This document shows, one piece after another, positions 29,271 to 39,731 of a stretch of 64,000 nt of DNA; the stretch's first letter is position 1; every line of letters starts with the position of its first letter. Origin of the DNA: Myxococcales bacterium (GTDB lineage: Bacteria; Myxococcota_A; Polyangia; Palsa-1104); contig PNAM01000070.1 of assembly GCA_003170275.1 (NCBI GenBank), forward strand, positions 4,559-68,558, read 5' to 3'. The notes under the pieces are model-generated. The model was not told where the DNA came from and did no database searches. It saw only the letters and a list, made by a program, of their open reading frames with translations. Both the position numbers and the translations under genes were made by a program.

Positions 29271-30031
29271 AGCGGCTGCTCCTGCTCGCGCTCGTCGCGG
29301 TTGCCTCGCCCGCGTTTGCCGACGCTGCCGACGGCGCGGCGCGCGCGCAGGAGCTGTTCCGCAAGGGAATGGCGCACTACAACCTCGGCGAGCTCGACGC
29401 GGCCATCCGCGACTTCAAGGAAGCCTACGAGCTCTCGCAGGCGCCCGGCCTGCTGTTCAACCTGGCGCAGGCCAGCCGCCTCAACCGGGAGCCCGAGCAG
29501 GCGTTCTATTTCTACAAGAGCTATCTGCGGATGAAGCCGGAGGCCGCCAATCGCCCCGACGTCGAGGCGCGCATCGCCGAGCTCGAGGCCCAGCTGCGCA
29601 CGCGCGCGCCGGAGCCGCCTGCGGTGGCGGGAACGGCCTCGCCGCGGCCCGCGCAGGTGCTGGTCGCCGCGCCGCCGCGCAAGCTTCCGTCGGGGCGGGC
29701 GTTGATGTGGGCCGGGATCGGCACCGCCGCGGGTGGGCTGGCGCTTTTGGCCACCGGCGTGGGCCTGGGCGTCGGCGCGACCTCGGCGCAGAGCGAGCTG
29801 TCGAGCTTGTCCAAGAAGAACGGCGCGTGGTCCCCGCACTACCAATCGGTGTACGACCAGGGCCAGCGTGAAGCTGTCGCGGCGAGCGTGCTCTATGGGC
29901 TCGGCGGCGCCGCGGTGGCCGCTGGCGCGGTGATGGCGATCGTCGGCTACAAGCGCGACGTCGCCCTGCGCCGGTTTGGCATCGCGCCCGTGCGCGGCGG
30001 CGTGGCGATGTCGGCCTCGTGGCGGTTCTGA
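29267..30031 (+). CDS. TPR protein with signal peptide and C-terminal membrane helices
   Basis: A 254-residue protein. The signal peptide (LLLLALVAVASPAFA) is followed by two or three TPR-like helix pairs (ARAQELFRKGMAHYNLGELDAAIRDFKEAY, FNLAQASRL). After a Pro-rich linker come two hydrophobic Gly/Ala-rich segments (AGIGTAAGGLALLATGVGLGVG and GLGGAAVAAGAVMAIVGY) near residues 146-168 and 206-226. It is coupled to the kinase by ATGA and to the next gene by TGATG. Such TPR-plus-two-helix proteins often accompany myxobacterial kinases; the role may be in envelope signalling. Confidence 0.8.
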   Translation: MKRLLLLALVAVASPAFADAADGAARAQELFRKGMAHYNLGELDAAIRDFKEAYELSQAPGLLFNLAQASRLNREPEQAFYFYKSYLRMKPEAANRPDVEARIAELEAQLRTRAPEPPAVAGTASPRPAQVLVAAPPRKLPSGRALMWAGIGTAAGGLALLATGVGLGVGATSAQSELSSLSKKNGAWSPHYQSVYDQGQREAVAASVLYGLGGAAVAAGAVMAIVGYKRDVALRRFGIAPVRGGVAMSASWRF

Positions 30032-30753
30032 TGCGGCTCGCGTGGCTCATGCCGGCGACCCTGGCCGGCTGCCTGTTCCAACCCGATCTCGGCGACGGCA
30101 CCATCCATTGCGGCAGCGCCGGCGAGTGCCCGCCCGGCCAGGCCTGCGGCGCCGACGGCAACTGCCATCGCATCACCTCCGGCGCGTCGTGCGTGCCGCT
30201 CGCCTGCGCCGCGATGGGCAAGAACTGCGGCGCGACCTCCGACGGCTGCGGCGCCACCGTGAGCTGCGGCTCGTGCAGCGCGCCCAACGTGTGCGGCGGC
30301 GGCGGCCCGGCCAACGTGTGCGGCTGCACGCTCACGACCTGCGCGGCGCAGCTCAGCGACTGCGGCGAGATGCCCGACGGCTGCGGTGGCAGCGTCCACT
30401 GCGGCGGCATGTGCCCCGTCGGGCAGACCTGCGGCGGCGGCGGCGCCAACAAGTGCGGCACCGGCGCGATGTGCACCCTGGTCTCGTGCCTGGGCCTGGC
30501 CAAGAACTGCGGCGTGATCTCCGACGGCTGCGGCGCCACCCTCAACTGCGGCAGCTGCCCGCCGAACAAGTCGTGCGGCGGCGGCGGCGTGGCCAACGTG
30601 TGCGGCTGCACGCCCGTGACCTGCGCGCAATTGGCCAAGGACTGCGGCATGATCTCCGACGGCTGCGGCGCCATGATCGATTGCGGCAGTTGCCGCCACG
30701 GCGACAGCTGCGGCGGCGCGGGCCTGGCGAACCGCTGCGGCCAGTCGAACTAG
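30031..30753 (+). CDS. Cys-rich repeat lipoprotein
   Basis: A 240-residue lipoprotein with the lipobox LAGC. After a short linker it holds four tandem Cys/Gly-rich repeats of about 44-49 residues, starting near residues 56, 100, 149 and 193. Each contains the core CGxxSDGCGxxxxCGSC (the second is variant: CGEMPDGCGGSVHCGGMC). The repeats are linked by CGGGGxANxCGCT. About 35 Cys suggest a rigid disulfide-rich surface stalk, resembling Cys-rich repeats found in large myxobacterial cell-surface proteins. It is the last gene of the kinase operon (stop of the TPR gene and this start overlap by one base). Confidence 0.85.
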   Translation: MRLAWLMPATLAGCLFQPDLGDGTIHCGSAGECPPGQACGADGNCHRITSGASCVPLACAAMGKNCGATSDGCGATVSCGSCSAPNVCGGGGPANVCGCTLTTCAAQLSDCGEMPDGCGGSVHCGGMCPVGQTCGGGGANKCGTGAMCTLVSCLGLAKNCGVISDGCGATLNCGSCPPNKSCGGGGVANVCGCTPVTCAQLAKDCGMISDGCGAMIDCGSCRHGDSCGGAGLANRCGQSN

Positions 30754-30765
30754 ATTCGGTTCCCC

Positions 30766-30794
30766 TTGCCGCAGTGCGGCAGGCAACTTAGAGT
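30766..30794 (+). promoter_or_regulatory. serA promoter with an overlapping palindrome
   Basis: TTGCCG (30766-30771), 17 bases, then TAGAGT (30789-30794) form a recognisable promoter. The -10 ends nine bases before the serA ATG. The perfect inverted repeat TGCCGCA-G-TGCGGCA occupies 30767-30781, covering the -35 and half the spacer, which is the typical position of a repressor operator. The hairpin has no T-run, so it is unlikely to be a terminator of the preceding operon. Confidence 0.5.
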
Positions 30795-30803
30795 CTCTCT
30801 CCC

Positions 30804-32405
30804 ATGGCCAAGAAATTCCGCGTCCTGATCGCCGATGATCTGTCTCCACGCGCCGTCGAGATCCTCTCGGCGCACCCCGACGTCGCCGTCGAGGTCAAGC
30901 TCGGCCTCAAGGGCCCGCAGCTGATCGAGGCGCTGCGCGGCGTCCAGGGGCTGGCGGTGCGCAGCGCCACCAAGGTCACCGCCGAGGTGCTCGCCGATTC
31001 GCCGGATCTGCGCATCGTCGGACGGGCCGGCATCGGCGTCGACAACATCGACGTCAAGGCGGCCTCGCGGCGCGGCGTGATCGTGATGAACACGCCGTCG
31101 GGCAACGCCATCACCACCGCCGAGCACGCGCTGTTCCTCTTGTGCTCGCTGGCGCGCTACATCCCGCAGGCCACCGCGTCGATGAAGAAGGGCCAGTGGG
31201 AGAAGAAGAAGTTCCAGGGCACCGAGCTGTTCGAAAAGACGCTCGGCATCATCGGCCTGGGCAACATCGGGCGCATCGTCGCGTCGCGCGCGCTCGGGTT
31301 GAAGATGAAGGTGGTGGGCTACGATCCGTTCCTCACCGCCGAGGCCGCCGAGCACCTGGGCGTCGAGCTGCTCCCGCTCGAGGAGATCTGGAAGCGCGCC
31401 GACGCGATCACCATCCATACGCCGCTCAACAACGACACGCGCGGCCTGGTCGGCAAGGAGTCGCTGGCCAAGATGAAGGACGGCGTCTTGATCGTGAACT
31501 GCGCGCGCGGCGGAATCGTCGACGAGGCGGCGCTGCTCGAAGGGCTCAACTCGGGGAAGGTGGGAGGCGCAGCGCTCGACGTGTTCGTGGAGGAGCCGCC
31601 GCCCAAGGATCACCCGCTGGTCATGCACGACAAGGTGATCTGCACGCCGCACCTCGGCGCGTCGACCGAAGAGGCGCAGGAAAAGGTGGCGGTCGAGGTC
31701 GCCGAGCAGCTCCTCGCCTACCTGACACGCGGGGAGATCAAGAACGCGATCAACCTGCCGCCGGTCGCGGTGGAGCACCAGGCGCGCCTGTCGCCGTTCC
31801 TCGAGCTGGCGGCCAAGATGGGCCTGCTCCTCGGCCAGCTCTCGACCGGCGTCGAGCGCGTCGACATCGAGGTGGTAGGCGAAGTGGCCGACGTGGGCGC
31901 CAAGGTGATCGGCGGCGCGGTGCTGGCCGGTCTGCTCAAGCCGCACCTCGACGTGCCGGTCAACGAGGTCAACGCGCGCCTCTTGGCCACTGAGCGCGGC
32001 CTGCGCGTCGCCGAAACGGTGCGCACGCAAGGCTCCAACTTCACCTCGTCGATCACCGCGCGCTCGGTCGGCAAGGACGGCGAGCGCTCGGTCAAGGGCA
32101 CCGTGTTCTCGACGGGGAGCGGGCCGGAGCCGCGCATCGTGCGCATCGATCGCTTCTACCTCGAGGTGGTGCCCGAGGGACGCCACCTGGTGCTCAAGAA
32201 CGAAGATCGCCCGGGCGTCATCGGCGCCGTCGGCACGCTGCTCGGCTCGCGCGGCATCAACGTGGCGCGCATGCAGGTCGGTCTCGATCAGTCGAAGAAG
32301 GAGGCCATGCAGATGTGGAACGTCGACGCGCCGCTCGATCAGGCGGCGCTCGACGCCATCCGCAAGGTGCCGGGCGTGACCTCCGCGACCGTCGTCAGCT
32401 TGTAG
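30804..32405 (+). CDS. serA: D-3-phosphoglycerate dehydrogenase
   Basis: A 533-residue long-form (type I) enzyme catalysing the first step of serine synthesis. The substrate domain and NAD domain (LGIIGLGNIGRIVASRA, VGYDP) carry the catalytic Arg (NCARGGIVDE), Glu (DVFVEEPP) and His (TPHLGASTEEAQ). After residue 310 come the intervening ASB domain and a C-terminal ACT domain (VLKNEDRPGVIGAVGTLLGSRGINVARMQVG), which normally mediates serine feedback. It lies immediately upstream of hisZ, with the hisZ ATG directly after its stop, and has its own promoter with an operator-like palindrome. Confidence 0.97.
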   Translation: MAKKFRVLIADDLSPRAVEILSAHPDVAVEVKLGLKGPQLIEALRGVQGLAVRSATKVTAEVLADSPDLRIVGRAGIGVDNIDVKAASRRGVIVMNTPSGNAITTAEHALFLLCSLARYIPQATASMKKGQWEKKKFQGTELFEKTLGIIGLGNIGRIVASRALGLKMKVVGYDPFLTAEAAEHLGVELLPLEEIWKRADAITIHTPLNNDTRGLVGKESLAKMKDGVLIVNCARGGIVDEAALLEGLNSGKVGGAALDVFVEEPPPKDHPLVMHDKVICTPHLGASTEEAQEKVAVEVAEQLLAYLTRGEIKNAINLPPVAVEHQARLSPFLELAAKMGLLLGQLSTGVERVDIEVVGEVADVGAKVIGGAVLAGLLKPHLDVPVNEVNARLLATERGLRVAETVRTQGSNFTSSITARSVGKDGERSVKGTVFSTGSGPEPRIVRIDRFYLEVVPEGRHLVLKNEDRPGVIGAVGTLLGSRGINVARMQVGLDQSKKEAMQMWNVDAPLDQAALDAIRKVPGVTSATVVSL

Positions 32406-35019
<2,614 letters not shown>

Positions 35020-35032
35020 GTCGCGCGTTTCC

Positions 35033-35122
35033 ATGTTTCGTGCCCCGATCCTCATCACCGCGGCGTTGGCCCTGGCGTTCGGCCTGGGCTACCTATTTCT
35101 CGCCGTACGTGGATGTGGGTAA
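35033..35122 (+). CDS. Possible 29-residue single-pass membrane peptide
   Basis: ATG at 35033 to TAA at 35122. The peptide begins MFRAPILITAALALAFGLGY and ends LFLAVRGCG, an almost pure transmembrane helix with one Arg at each end and a C-terminal Cys. It lies 13 bases after purA and before the GltJ/AgmX-like promoter. There is no clear ribosome-binding site. Its hydrophobic composition is unlike random frames in this GC-rich DNA, but so short an ORF may be chance. Confidence 0.35.
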   Translation: MFRAPILITAALALAFGLGYLFLAVRGCG

Positions 35123-35150
35123 TCCCGAAATAGGTAACAGCTTAAAGAGC

Positions 35151-35179
35151 TTGCGAATATCCGATGGCGCGCCTAGAAT
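35151..35179 (+). promoter_or_regulatory. Promoter of the GltJ/AgmX-like gene (TTGCGA - 17 - TAGAAT)
   Basis: TTGCGA at 35151-35156 and TAGAAT at 35174-35179 have a 17-base spacer in a locally AT-rich region. The leader is about 48 bases and carries AAAGGGGAAAAAG just before the ATG at 35234. Confidence 0.6.
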
Positions 35180-35233
35180 TCTGTGTCCATTCTCTATGGG
35201 GCCTTCTGCGGCCGGCAAAGGGGAAAAAGTTTC

Positions 35234-37081
35234 ATGAAGATCGTTTGCGATAACTGCGCGACGAAATACTCGATCGCGGACGAGAAGGTCCGGGGCAAGG
35301 TCTTCAAGATCCGTTGCAAGAAGTGCAGCCACATCATCGTCGTGCGTGGCAACGATGGTGCCGGCGCGCCGCAGCAGGCAGAGGGCGCGGCCGACGGCGC
35401 CGATGGTTTTCCGGGGGGCGACGAGCCCGCCACGACGGTCGCCCACGGCGGCGCAGCGCCCTCGGGCGGCGCGAGCGACGCGGTGTGGCACCTGGTCGTG
35501 GACCGCGAGCAGATCGGTCCGCTGACCGCGCAAGAAGTGCGCGCCAAGTTTGCCGCCGGCGAGTGCGACGTCGAGACCTACGCGTGGCGCGAGGGTTTTG
35601 GCGATTGGCTGCGGCTGGGCTCGATCGATGATTTCCGCGACCTCGGTGCGGGCGCTGCAGCGCCGTCCTCGGGCGACGAGGGCTCGACCCGTCGCACCGA
35701 CTCGGCCGACCTGTTCGCGTCGTCGGGGCAGGACGAGTCCAACTCCGATGCGTCTTCGGATCTGTTCGGCAACGCGGCGGCCTCGGCGGCAGCGGCGCCC
35801 CATGCGGCGCCCAGCGATTCGTTCGCGGCCTCGGGTGGCGCGGCCGGACTGTTCGGCGCGCCCGATTCGGCGCCTGCGCCGTCGCGTCCGACGCGCAACT
35901 CGTCGCCCGGTTTTGCCGGCGCGCCCGCGGGCGGTGGCATGGCCGCTGGCGGCGCGACCGCCGAAGCCAGCGACGGAGCGCGGCCGATGACCGGCCAGCG
36001 CAACGAGAACTCGGTGCTGTTCTCGCTGAACAACTTGCAGGCCCTCGCCTCCGGCGGGGGCGGTGCCAGCTCGTCGCCGGCGCCCAAGTCGGGCGTAGAC
36101 CAGCGTCCGGGTTTCGCCAATTCGCAGACCGAAGGCTCGGGCCTGATCGACATTCGCGCCATGGCCGCGTCGACGCTCGCCGCCGGGCCTTCTAGCCCGG
36201 GCTCGAAGGGCGATGATTCGCCGTCGTTCTCGTCAGCGCCGATCTTCTCTCCCATGGCGGCGCCGATCCTCATGCCGGCCGCTCCGTCGGGGCCGCCCAA
36301 GTGGATGTGGGCCATCCTCGGCGTCGGCGTGTTGGCAGTGATCGGCATCGTGGTCGTCGGCGTGCTGCTGCTCACCCGCAAACCCGAGGCGCCGCCAATG
36401 GTCGCGACCTCCGCTGGAACCAATCCGGCGACCGGCGTTGCGCCTGCGGGCACCGCGCCTGCACCGGCCGGCACCGTGGCGGTTGCACCAACGGGCACCG
36501 CGCCCGTGCCCGCCGCCGGCACGCCCGACGCGCCCAAGGCGACCGCGCCCGACGCGCCCAAGGAAGCGACGCATCACGCCAAGGGCGAGAAGCACGAGCC
36601 CAAGGTCGCCGCCGCGAAGCACGAGCGGACCGGCGGAGATTCTCCGTCGGTGGCAGCGGCCGCGCCGCCGCCGAGCGAGACGCCTGCTCCCACGCACAAG
36701 AAGAAGGGTGGCGACGCCCTCGACGATCTGCTCAACGGCGCTTCGCCCGACAAGCCGGCTGCCAAGCACTCCGCGCCGAAGGAAGAGTCCTCGGGCGGCG
36801 ACGACAGCCTGCCCGAGCAGCTCGACAAGGGCGCGATCGTCGGCGGCATGGGCAAGGTCAAGGGCAAGGTCGCCTCGTGCTACGACCAGTTCAAGGTGCC
36901 GGGCATGGCCAACGTCTCGGTGACCATCGGCAAGAGCGGCAGCGTGCAGAGCGCCAGCGTCTCGGGCGCGTTCGCGGGCACGCCGACCGGCTCGTGCGTC
37001 GAGAAGGCGGTCAAGGCGGCCTCGTTCCCGAAGTTCAAGGGCGGCGCGCAGACCATCAACTACCCCTTCATGTTGCGGTAG
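35234..37081 (+). CDS. GltJ/AgmX-like protein: zinc ribbon, GYF domain, membrane helix, TonB-like C-terminus
   Basis: A 615-residue protein. Residues 1-36 are an MJ0042-type zinc ribbon (CDNC and CKKC). Residues 85-135 are a GYF_2 domain (WHLVVDREQIGPLTAQEVRAKF, YAWREGFGDW). A long Ala/Ser/Pro linker follows, containing ENSVLFSL at residues 258-265. One membrane helix lies near 356-378 (MWAILGVGVLAVIGIVVVGVLLL). A Pro/Lys periplasmic stretch and an AgmX/PglI-type TonB-like C-terminal domain (KVKGKVASCYDQF, NVSVTIGKSGSVQSASV) close the protein. In Myxococcus this architecture belongs to GltJ/AgmX of the gliding motility machine, where the cytoplasmic domains engage the MglA polarity GTPase. 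No other glt or agl genes are adjacent. It has its own good promoter. Confidence 0.82.
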   Translation: MKIVCDNCATKYSIADEKVRGKVFKIRCKKCSHIIVVRGNDGAGAPQQAEGAADGADGFPGGDEPATTVAHGGAAPSGGASDAVWHLVVDREQIGPLTAQEVRAKFAAGECDVETYAWREGFGDWLRLGSIDDFRDLGAGAAAPSSGDEGSTRRTDSADLFASSGQDESNSDASSDLFGNAAASAAAAPHAAPSDSFAASGGAAGLFGAPDSAPAPSRPTRNSSPGFAGAPAGGGMAAGGATAEASDGARPMTGQRNENSVLFSLNNLQALASGGGGASSSPAPKSGVDQRPGFANSQTEGSGLIDIRAMAASTLAAGPSSPGSKGDDSPSFSSAPIFSPMAAPILMPAAPSGPPKWMWAILGVGVLAVIGIVVVGVLLLTRKPEAPPMVATSAGTNPATGVAPAGTAPAPAGTVAVAPTGTAPVPAAGTPDAPKATAPDAPKEATHHAKGEKHEPKVAAAKHERTGGDSPSVAAAAPPPSETPAPTHKKKGGDALDDLLNGASPDKPAAKHSAPKEESSGGDDSLPEQLDKGAIVGGMGKVKGKVASCYDQFKVPGMANVSVTIGKSGSVQSASVSGAFAGTPTGSCVEKAVKAASFPKFKGGAQTINYPFMLR

Positions 37082-37827
37082 CGCCGCAAGTACAGCCCCG
37101 CCCCCAACAACACCAACAAGATCGTTCCTCCGACGGCGTAGGGCCAGCGGCCCGGTCGTTCCTGCGCGGCAAGCGCGATCGGGGATGCAGCCCGCGCGGC
37201 TTGGAAGCGGAAGGTGATCGAGCGATCTTCGACGGCGCTGAACTTGGGGCCGCGGAACAGGAAGCGCGTCTCCTTGTTCGGTCCGCTGGCGCTCGCGCCT
37301 CGCTGCGCGGCGAGCAGCTGCGTGCCGGGCGCTTCTTCGAGACGGATCTCGGTCTCGCCGATGGCGTCGATCTCGGTGTGGTCATCGTAGTGGAGCTCGT
37401 GAGCGCCCGCGCCGGGGCAGTGCACGCGCGCGATCAGATCGATCGAGAAGGGATTGGGCGCGACCTCGGCGCCCGCCAGCCCGACGGCCGGCGGCTCGAA
37501 CAGCGGGGTCGCGGGCTGGCCGTCGACGGTGAGGGCCAGTCCCTTCTGCACCTGGGCGAGTAGCGACTGGCCGAGCGCGCGCGTCTCGACCTCGTCGAGC
37601 TTGCCGTCGGCGTTGGCGTCGGCGGCCTTGCGCGCCGCGGCGGCGGGCGCAGCGCCGTACATGACGGTATAGGCCAGCCGCACCTCGTTACCGGTCAGCA
37701 GGTTGAGCTTGACGTAGCGGTTGGTCGACACCGGGTTGAATTCCGGGTGCGCGTGAGCGCTGTTGACGACGATCAGGACAACTGCGATGCTTCCCGCGGC
37801 TCTCGCCAAACTCATAGAGGTCTTCAT
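37060..37827 (-). CDS. Exported protein with EF-hand-like loop and C-terminal membrane anchor
   Basis: A 255-residue protein. The signal peptide (SIAVVLIVVNSAHA) is followed by a beta-rich region and one calcium-loop-like motif, DANADGKLDEVE, near residue 65. Another beta domain follows (EIDAIGETEIRLEE, SAVEDRSITFRF). A C-terminal helix (YAVGGTILLVLLGAGLYL) with a basic end anchors it. The ATG at 37827 overlaps the divergent start in CATG; an ATG at 37815 is an alternative. Its 3' end overlaps the GltJ/AgmX-like gene by 22 bases, tail to tail. Family not recognised. Confidence 0.65.
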   Translation of the reverse strand: MKTSMSLARAAGSIAVVLIVVNSAHAHPEFNPVSTNRYVKLNLLTGNEVRLAYTVMYGAAPAAAARKAADANADGKLDEVETRALGQSLLAQVQKGLALTVDGQPATPLFEPPAVGLAGAEVAPNPFSIDLIARVHCPGAGAHELHYDDHTEIDAIGETEIRLEEAPGTQLLAAQRGASASGPNKETRFLFRGPKFSAVEDRSITFRFQAARAASPIALAAQERPGRWPYAVGGTILLVLLGAGLYLRRYRNMKG

Positions 37828-39187
37828 GCAGCGCTCGATAGTGTTCCTTATCTTCACGGTGGGCGTGACCGGGTGCAACAGCAAGGTGGATCCCTTCAAG
37901 CCGATCCCGGAGTGCAAGGGGGCCACGGTAGTCCCCTTCATGGGCACGCGGCAGATGCTCATCTCGTCGCTGGCGATCGCTGACTTCGGCGAAGGCTTCG
38001 ACCTCGACCTCGACGGCAAGAAGGATAACAAGCTGGCCCCGCTCGGCGCGCTCGCCAACAGCCAGATCGCGGACTCGTTCATGAAGACGCACGACATCAT
38101 CATCCCGATCGAGCTGTTCGGCTACGAGGGCGAGGCCGACTCGCAGTGCGTCAAGGTCGCGTACTACATCGGGGCGTTCAACAAAGACCGCGACATGGAC
38201 GGCAAGGACGACAACACCTCCAACGGCGACTGTCTCGACATCGATCCCAACGTCAAGCCGGGCATGCCCGAGGACCTGACCAACCGCCTCGACGATGACT
38301 GCGACGGGTACGCCGACAACGCGACCGTTGGGTCCAAGCCCACCGACACGATGGACCTCGACGGCGACGGCTACACGCTGGCGCAGGGCGACTGCGACGA
38401 TCGCATCGATACGCCCGAGCACCTCGCGCTCGCCAAGACGCGCCACCCGGGCGCGATGGACATCTGCAACGACGGCATCGATCAAGACTGCGACGGGATT
38501 CCGGACAACGATCCGACGTGCGATCCGTTCGCCAACAATTTCGTCACCATCGACACCACGCCGGCGTCATTCGTCGATCCGACGGCCAACCCGCTGCAGC
38601 CACTGATCGCGTTCAAGGAAGGCATGATCAAGAACGGTACGCTGGCAGCCGGGCCGGACCTGTTCTCGGTCAACATTCCGATCCAGGGTCGCACCATCGC
38701 GCTCGAGCTCAAGGGGGCGCGCCTGCAGATGGTGCTGAGCGACAACTTCGCGATCAAGCAGACCAGCGCGCACGATGGCCTGCTCGGCGGGGTGCTCGAA
38801 GGCGTGACGCTGTCGCAGATCACCAACATCGAGGCGGGCGGCGTGATCAAGAAGGACCAATCGCTGCTCGACGCGGTGTTCGTCGGGCCGGTGGGCACCA
38901 TCCTGGGGCTCGACAGCGACAAGGATCAGCACCTGTTGCCGGACATCGATGTCGACGGCGACGGGCTCGAGACCTTCTACAACGAGACCCCGCCGGTCGG
39001 TGGCGCCTCGCTCAAGGTCGACACCTGCAAGGACGGAGACGGGACGATCATCCACTCGACGCCGGACCTGCCGTGCGCGCTCGCCAAGGACGCCAAGGGC
39101 AACTATCGCTTCGTCGACGGCCTGTCGGTCGCACTGAAGTTTACCGCCGTGCCGGTCAACCTGAGCGGCACCATCTTGCCGAAATAG
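37826..39187 (+). CDS. Asp-rich MopE-like lipoprotein
   Basis: A 453-residue lipoprotein (lipobox VTGC). Residues 110-230 contain Asp/Cys calcium-binding repeats typical of MopE and thrombospondin-3-like proteins: DRDMDGKDDNTSNGDC, RLDDDCDGYADN, DLDGDGYTLAQGDCDD and NDGIDQDCDGIPDND. A beta-rich C-terminal region follows, with one more DIDVDGDGLE loop. It is a likely surface or outer-membrane protein stabilised by calcium. AGAGG five bases before the ATG at 37826 decides the start. It is followed by a biotinyl-domain gene and a small lipoprotein gene. Confidence 0.8.
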   Translation: MQRSIVFLIFTVGVTGCNSKVDPFKPIPECKGATVVPFMGTRQMLISSLAIADFGEGFDLDLDGKKDNKLAPLGALANSQIADSFMKTHDIIIPIELFGYEGEADSQCVKVAYYIGAFNKDRDMDGKDDNTSNGDCLDIDPNVKPGMPEDLTNRLDDDCDGYADNATVGSKPTDTMDLDGDGYTLAQGDCDDRIDTPEHLALAKTRHPGAMDICNDGIDQDCDGIPDNDPTCDPFANNFVTIDTTPASFVDPTANPLQPLIAFKEGMIKNGTLAAGPDLFSVNIPIQGRTIALELKGARLQMVLSDNFAIKQTSAHDGLLGGVLEGVTLSQITNIEAGGVIKKDQSLLDAVFVGPVGTILGLDSDKDQHLLPDIDVDGDGLETFYNETPPVGGASLKVDTCKDGDGTIIHSTPDLPCALAKDAKGNYRFVDGLSVALKFTAVPVNLSGTILPK

Positions 39188-39205
39188 AGAACAGGAGCGC
39201 TGCGC

Positions 39206-39427
39206 ATGGCGACGGACGTAAAGGCGCACATCACCGGAACCGTTTGGAAGATCGAGAAGCCCGCGGGCAGCAAGGTCGCGGAAGGTGACACGGTGATCAT
39301 CCTCGAATCCATGAAGATGGAGATGCCGGTCGAAGCCCCCTGCGGGGGCACGGTGCGCGAGATCAAGATCAAGGAAGGCGAAGCGGTCGACGAAGGCAAG
39401 GTCGTCGCCACGATCGACGAAGGCTGA
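39206..39427 (+). CDS. Stand-alone biotinyl (BCCP-like) domain
   Basis: A 73-residue protein that is nothing but a biotin/lipoyl attachment domain. The biotinylation site is ILESMKMEMPVEAP (Lys near residue 36), and the C-terminal half is VREIKIKEGEAVDEGKVVATI. As a free carrier it must serve a separate carboxylase or decarboxylase, but no carboxylase subunits are in the window. It lies between two lipoprotein genes and just three bases before the next one, an odd setting for a cytoplasmic carrier. AGGAG precedes the ATG. Confidence 0.92.
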   Translation: MATDVKAHITGTVWKIEKPAGSKVAEGDTVIILESMKMEMPVEAPCGGTVREIKIKEGEAVDEGKVVATIDEG

Positions 39428-39430
39428 GCG

Positions 39431-39721
39431 ATGCGCGCGCTGCTACTGATCGTGCTCCTGGCGGGATGTGGCGACGATGCGCTGCTCGACGCCGGCAAGA
39501 CCTGTGCGACCTCGGATGAGTGCGCCGCCGGACTGCTCTGCGATTTTGGAAAGACTCCGCACGTATGCGCGCCTTCGGAGTCGGTCTCGCGCGACATGGC
39601 GGTCACGCCGGCCGACGCGAAGGCGCCGGATCTGGGTGGCGACCTCGGTGACACGCCCGACCTGCGCAATCCCGCGCTCGACCTGTCCGGCTCGCAGCCC
39701 GATCTGACCGCGACCGACTAG
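39431..39721 (+). CDS. Small lipoprotein with PDL-rich tail
   Basis: A 96-residue lipoprotein (lipobox LAGC). Four Cys in the mature part (KTCATSDECAAGLLCDF and HVCAP) make a small disulfide knot, followed by a low-complexity tail of Asp-Leu steps (APDLGGDLGDTPDL, NPALDLSGSQPDL). This is a common layout for surface lipoproteins in myxobacteria. It is convergent with the MCE operon, 10 bases away. No function can be inferred. Confidence 0.75.
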   Translation: MRALLLIVLLAGCGDDALLDAGKTCATSDECAAGLLCDFGKTPHVCAPSESVSRDMAVTPADAKAPDLGGDLGDTPDLRNPALDLSGSQPDLTATD

Positions 39722-39731
39722 CCCGCTCGGA

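Noticed and set aside
30767-30781. Palindrome after the Cys-repeat lipoprotein gene as a terminator
   Set aside because: The stem has a one-base loop and no T-run, and it overlaps a good promoter, so an operator is more likely.
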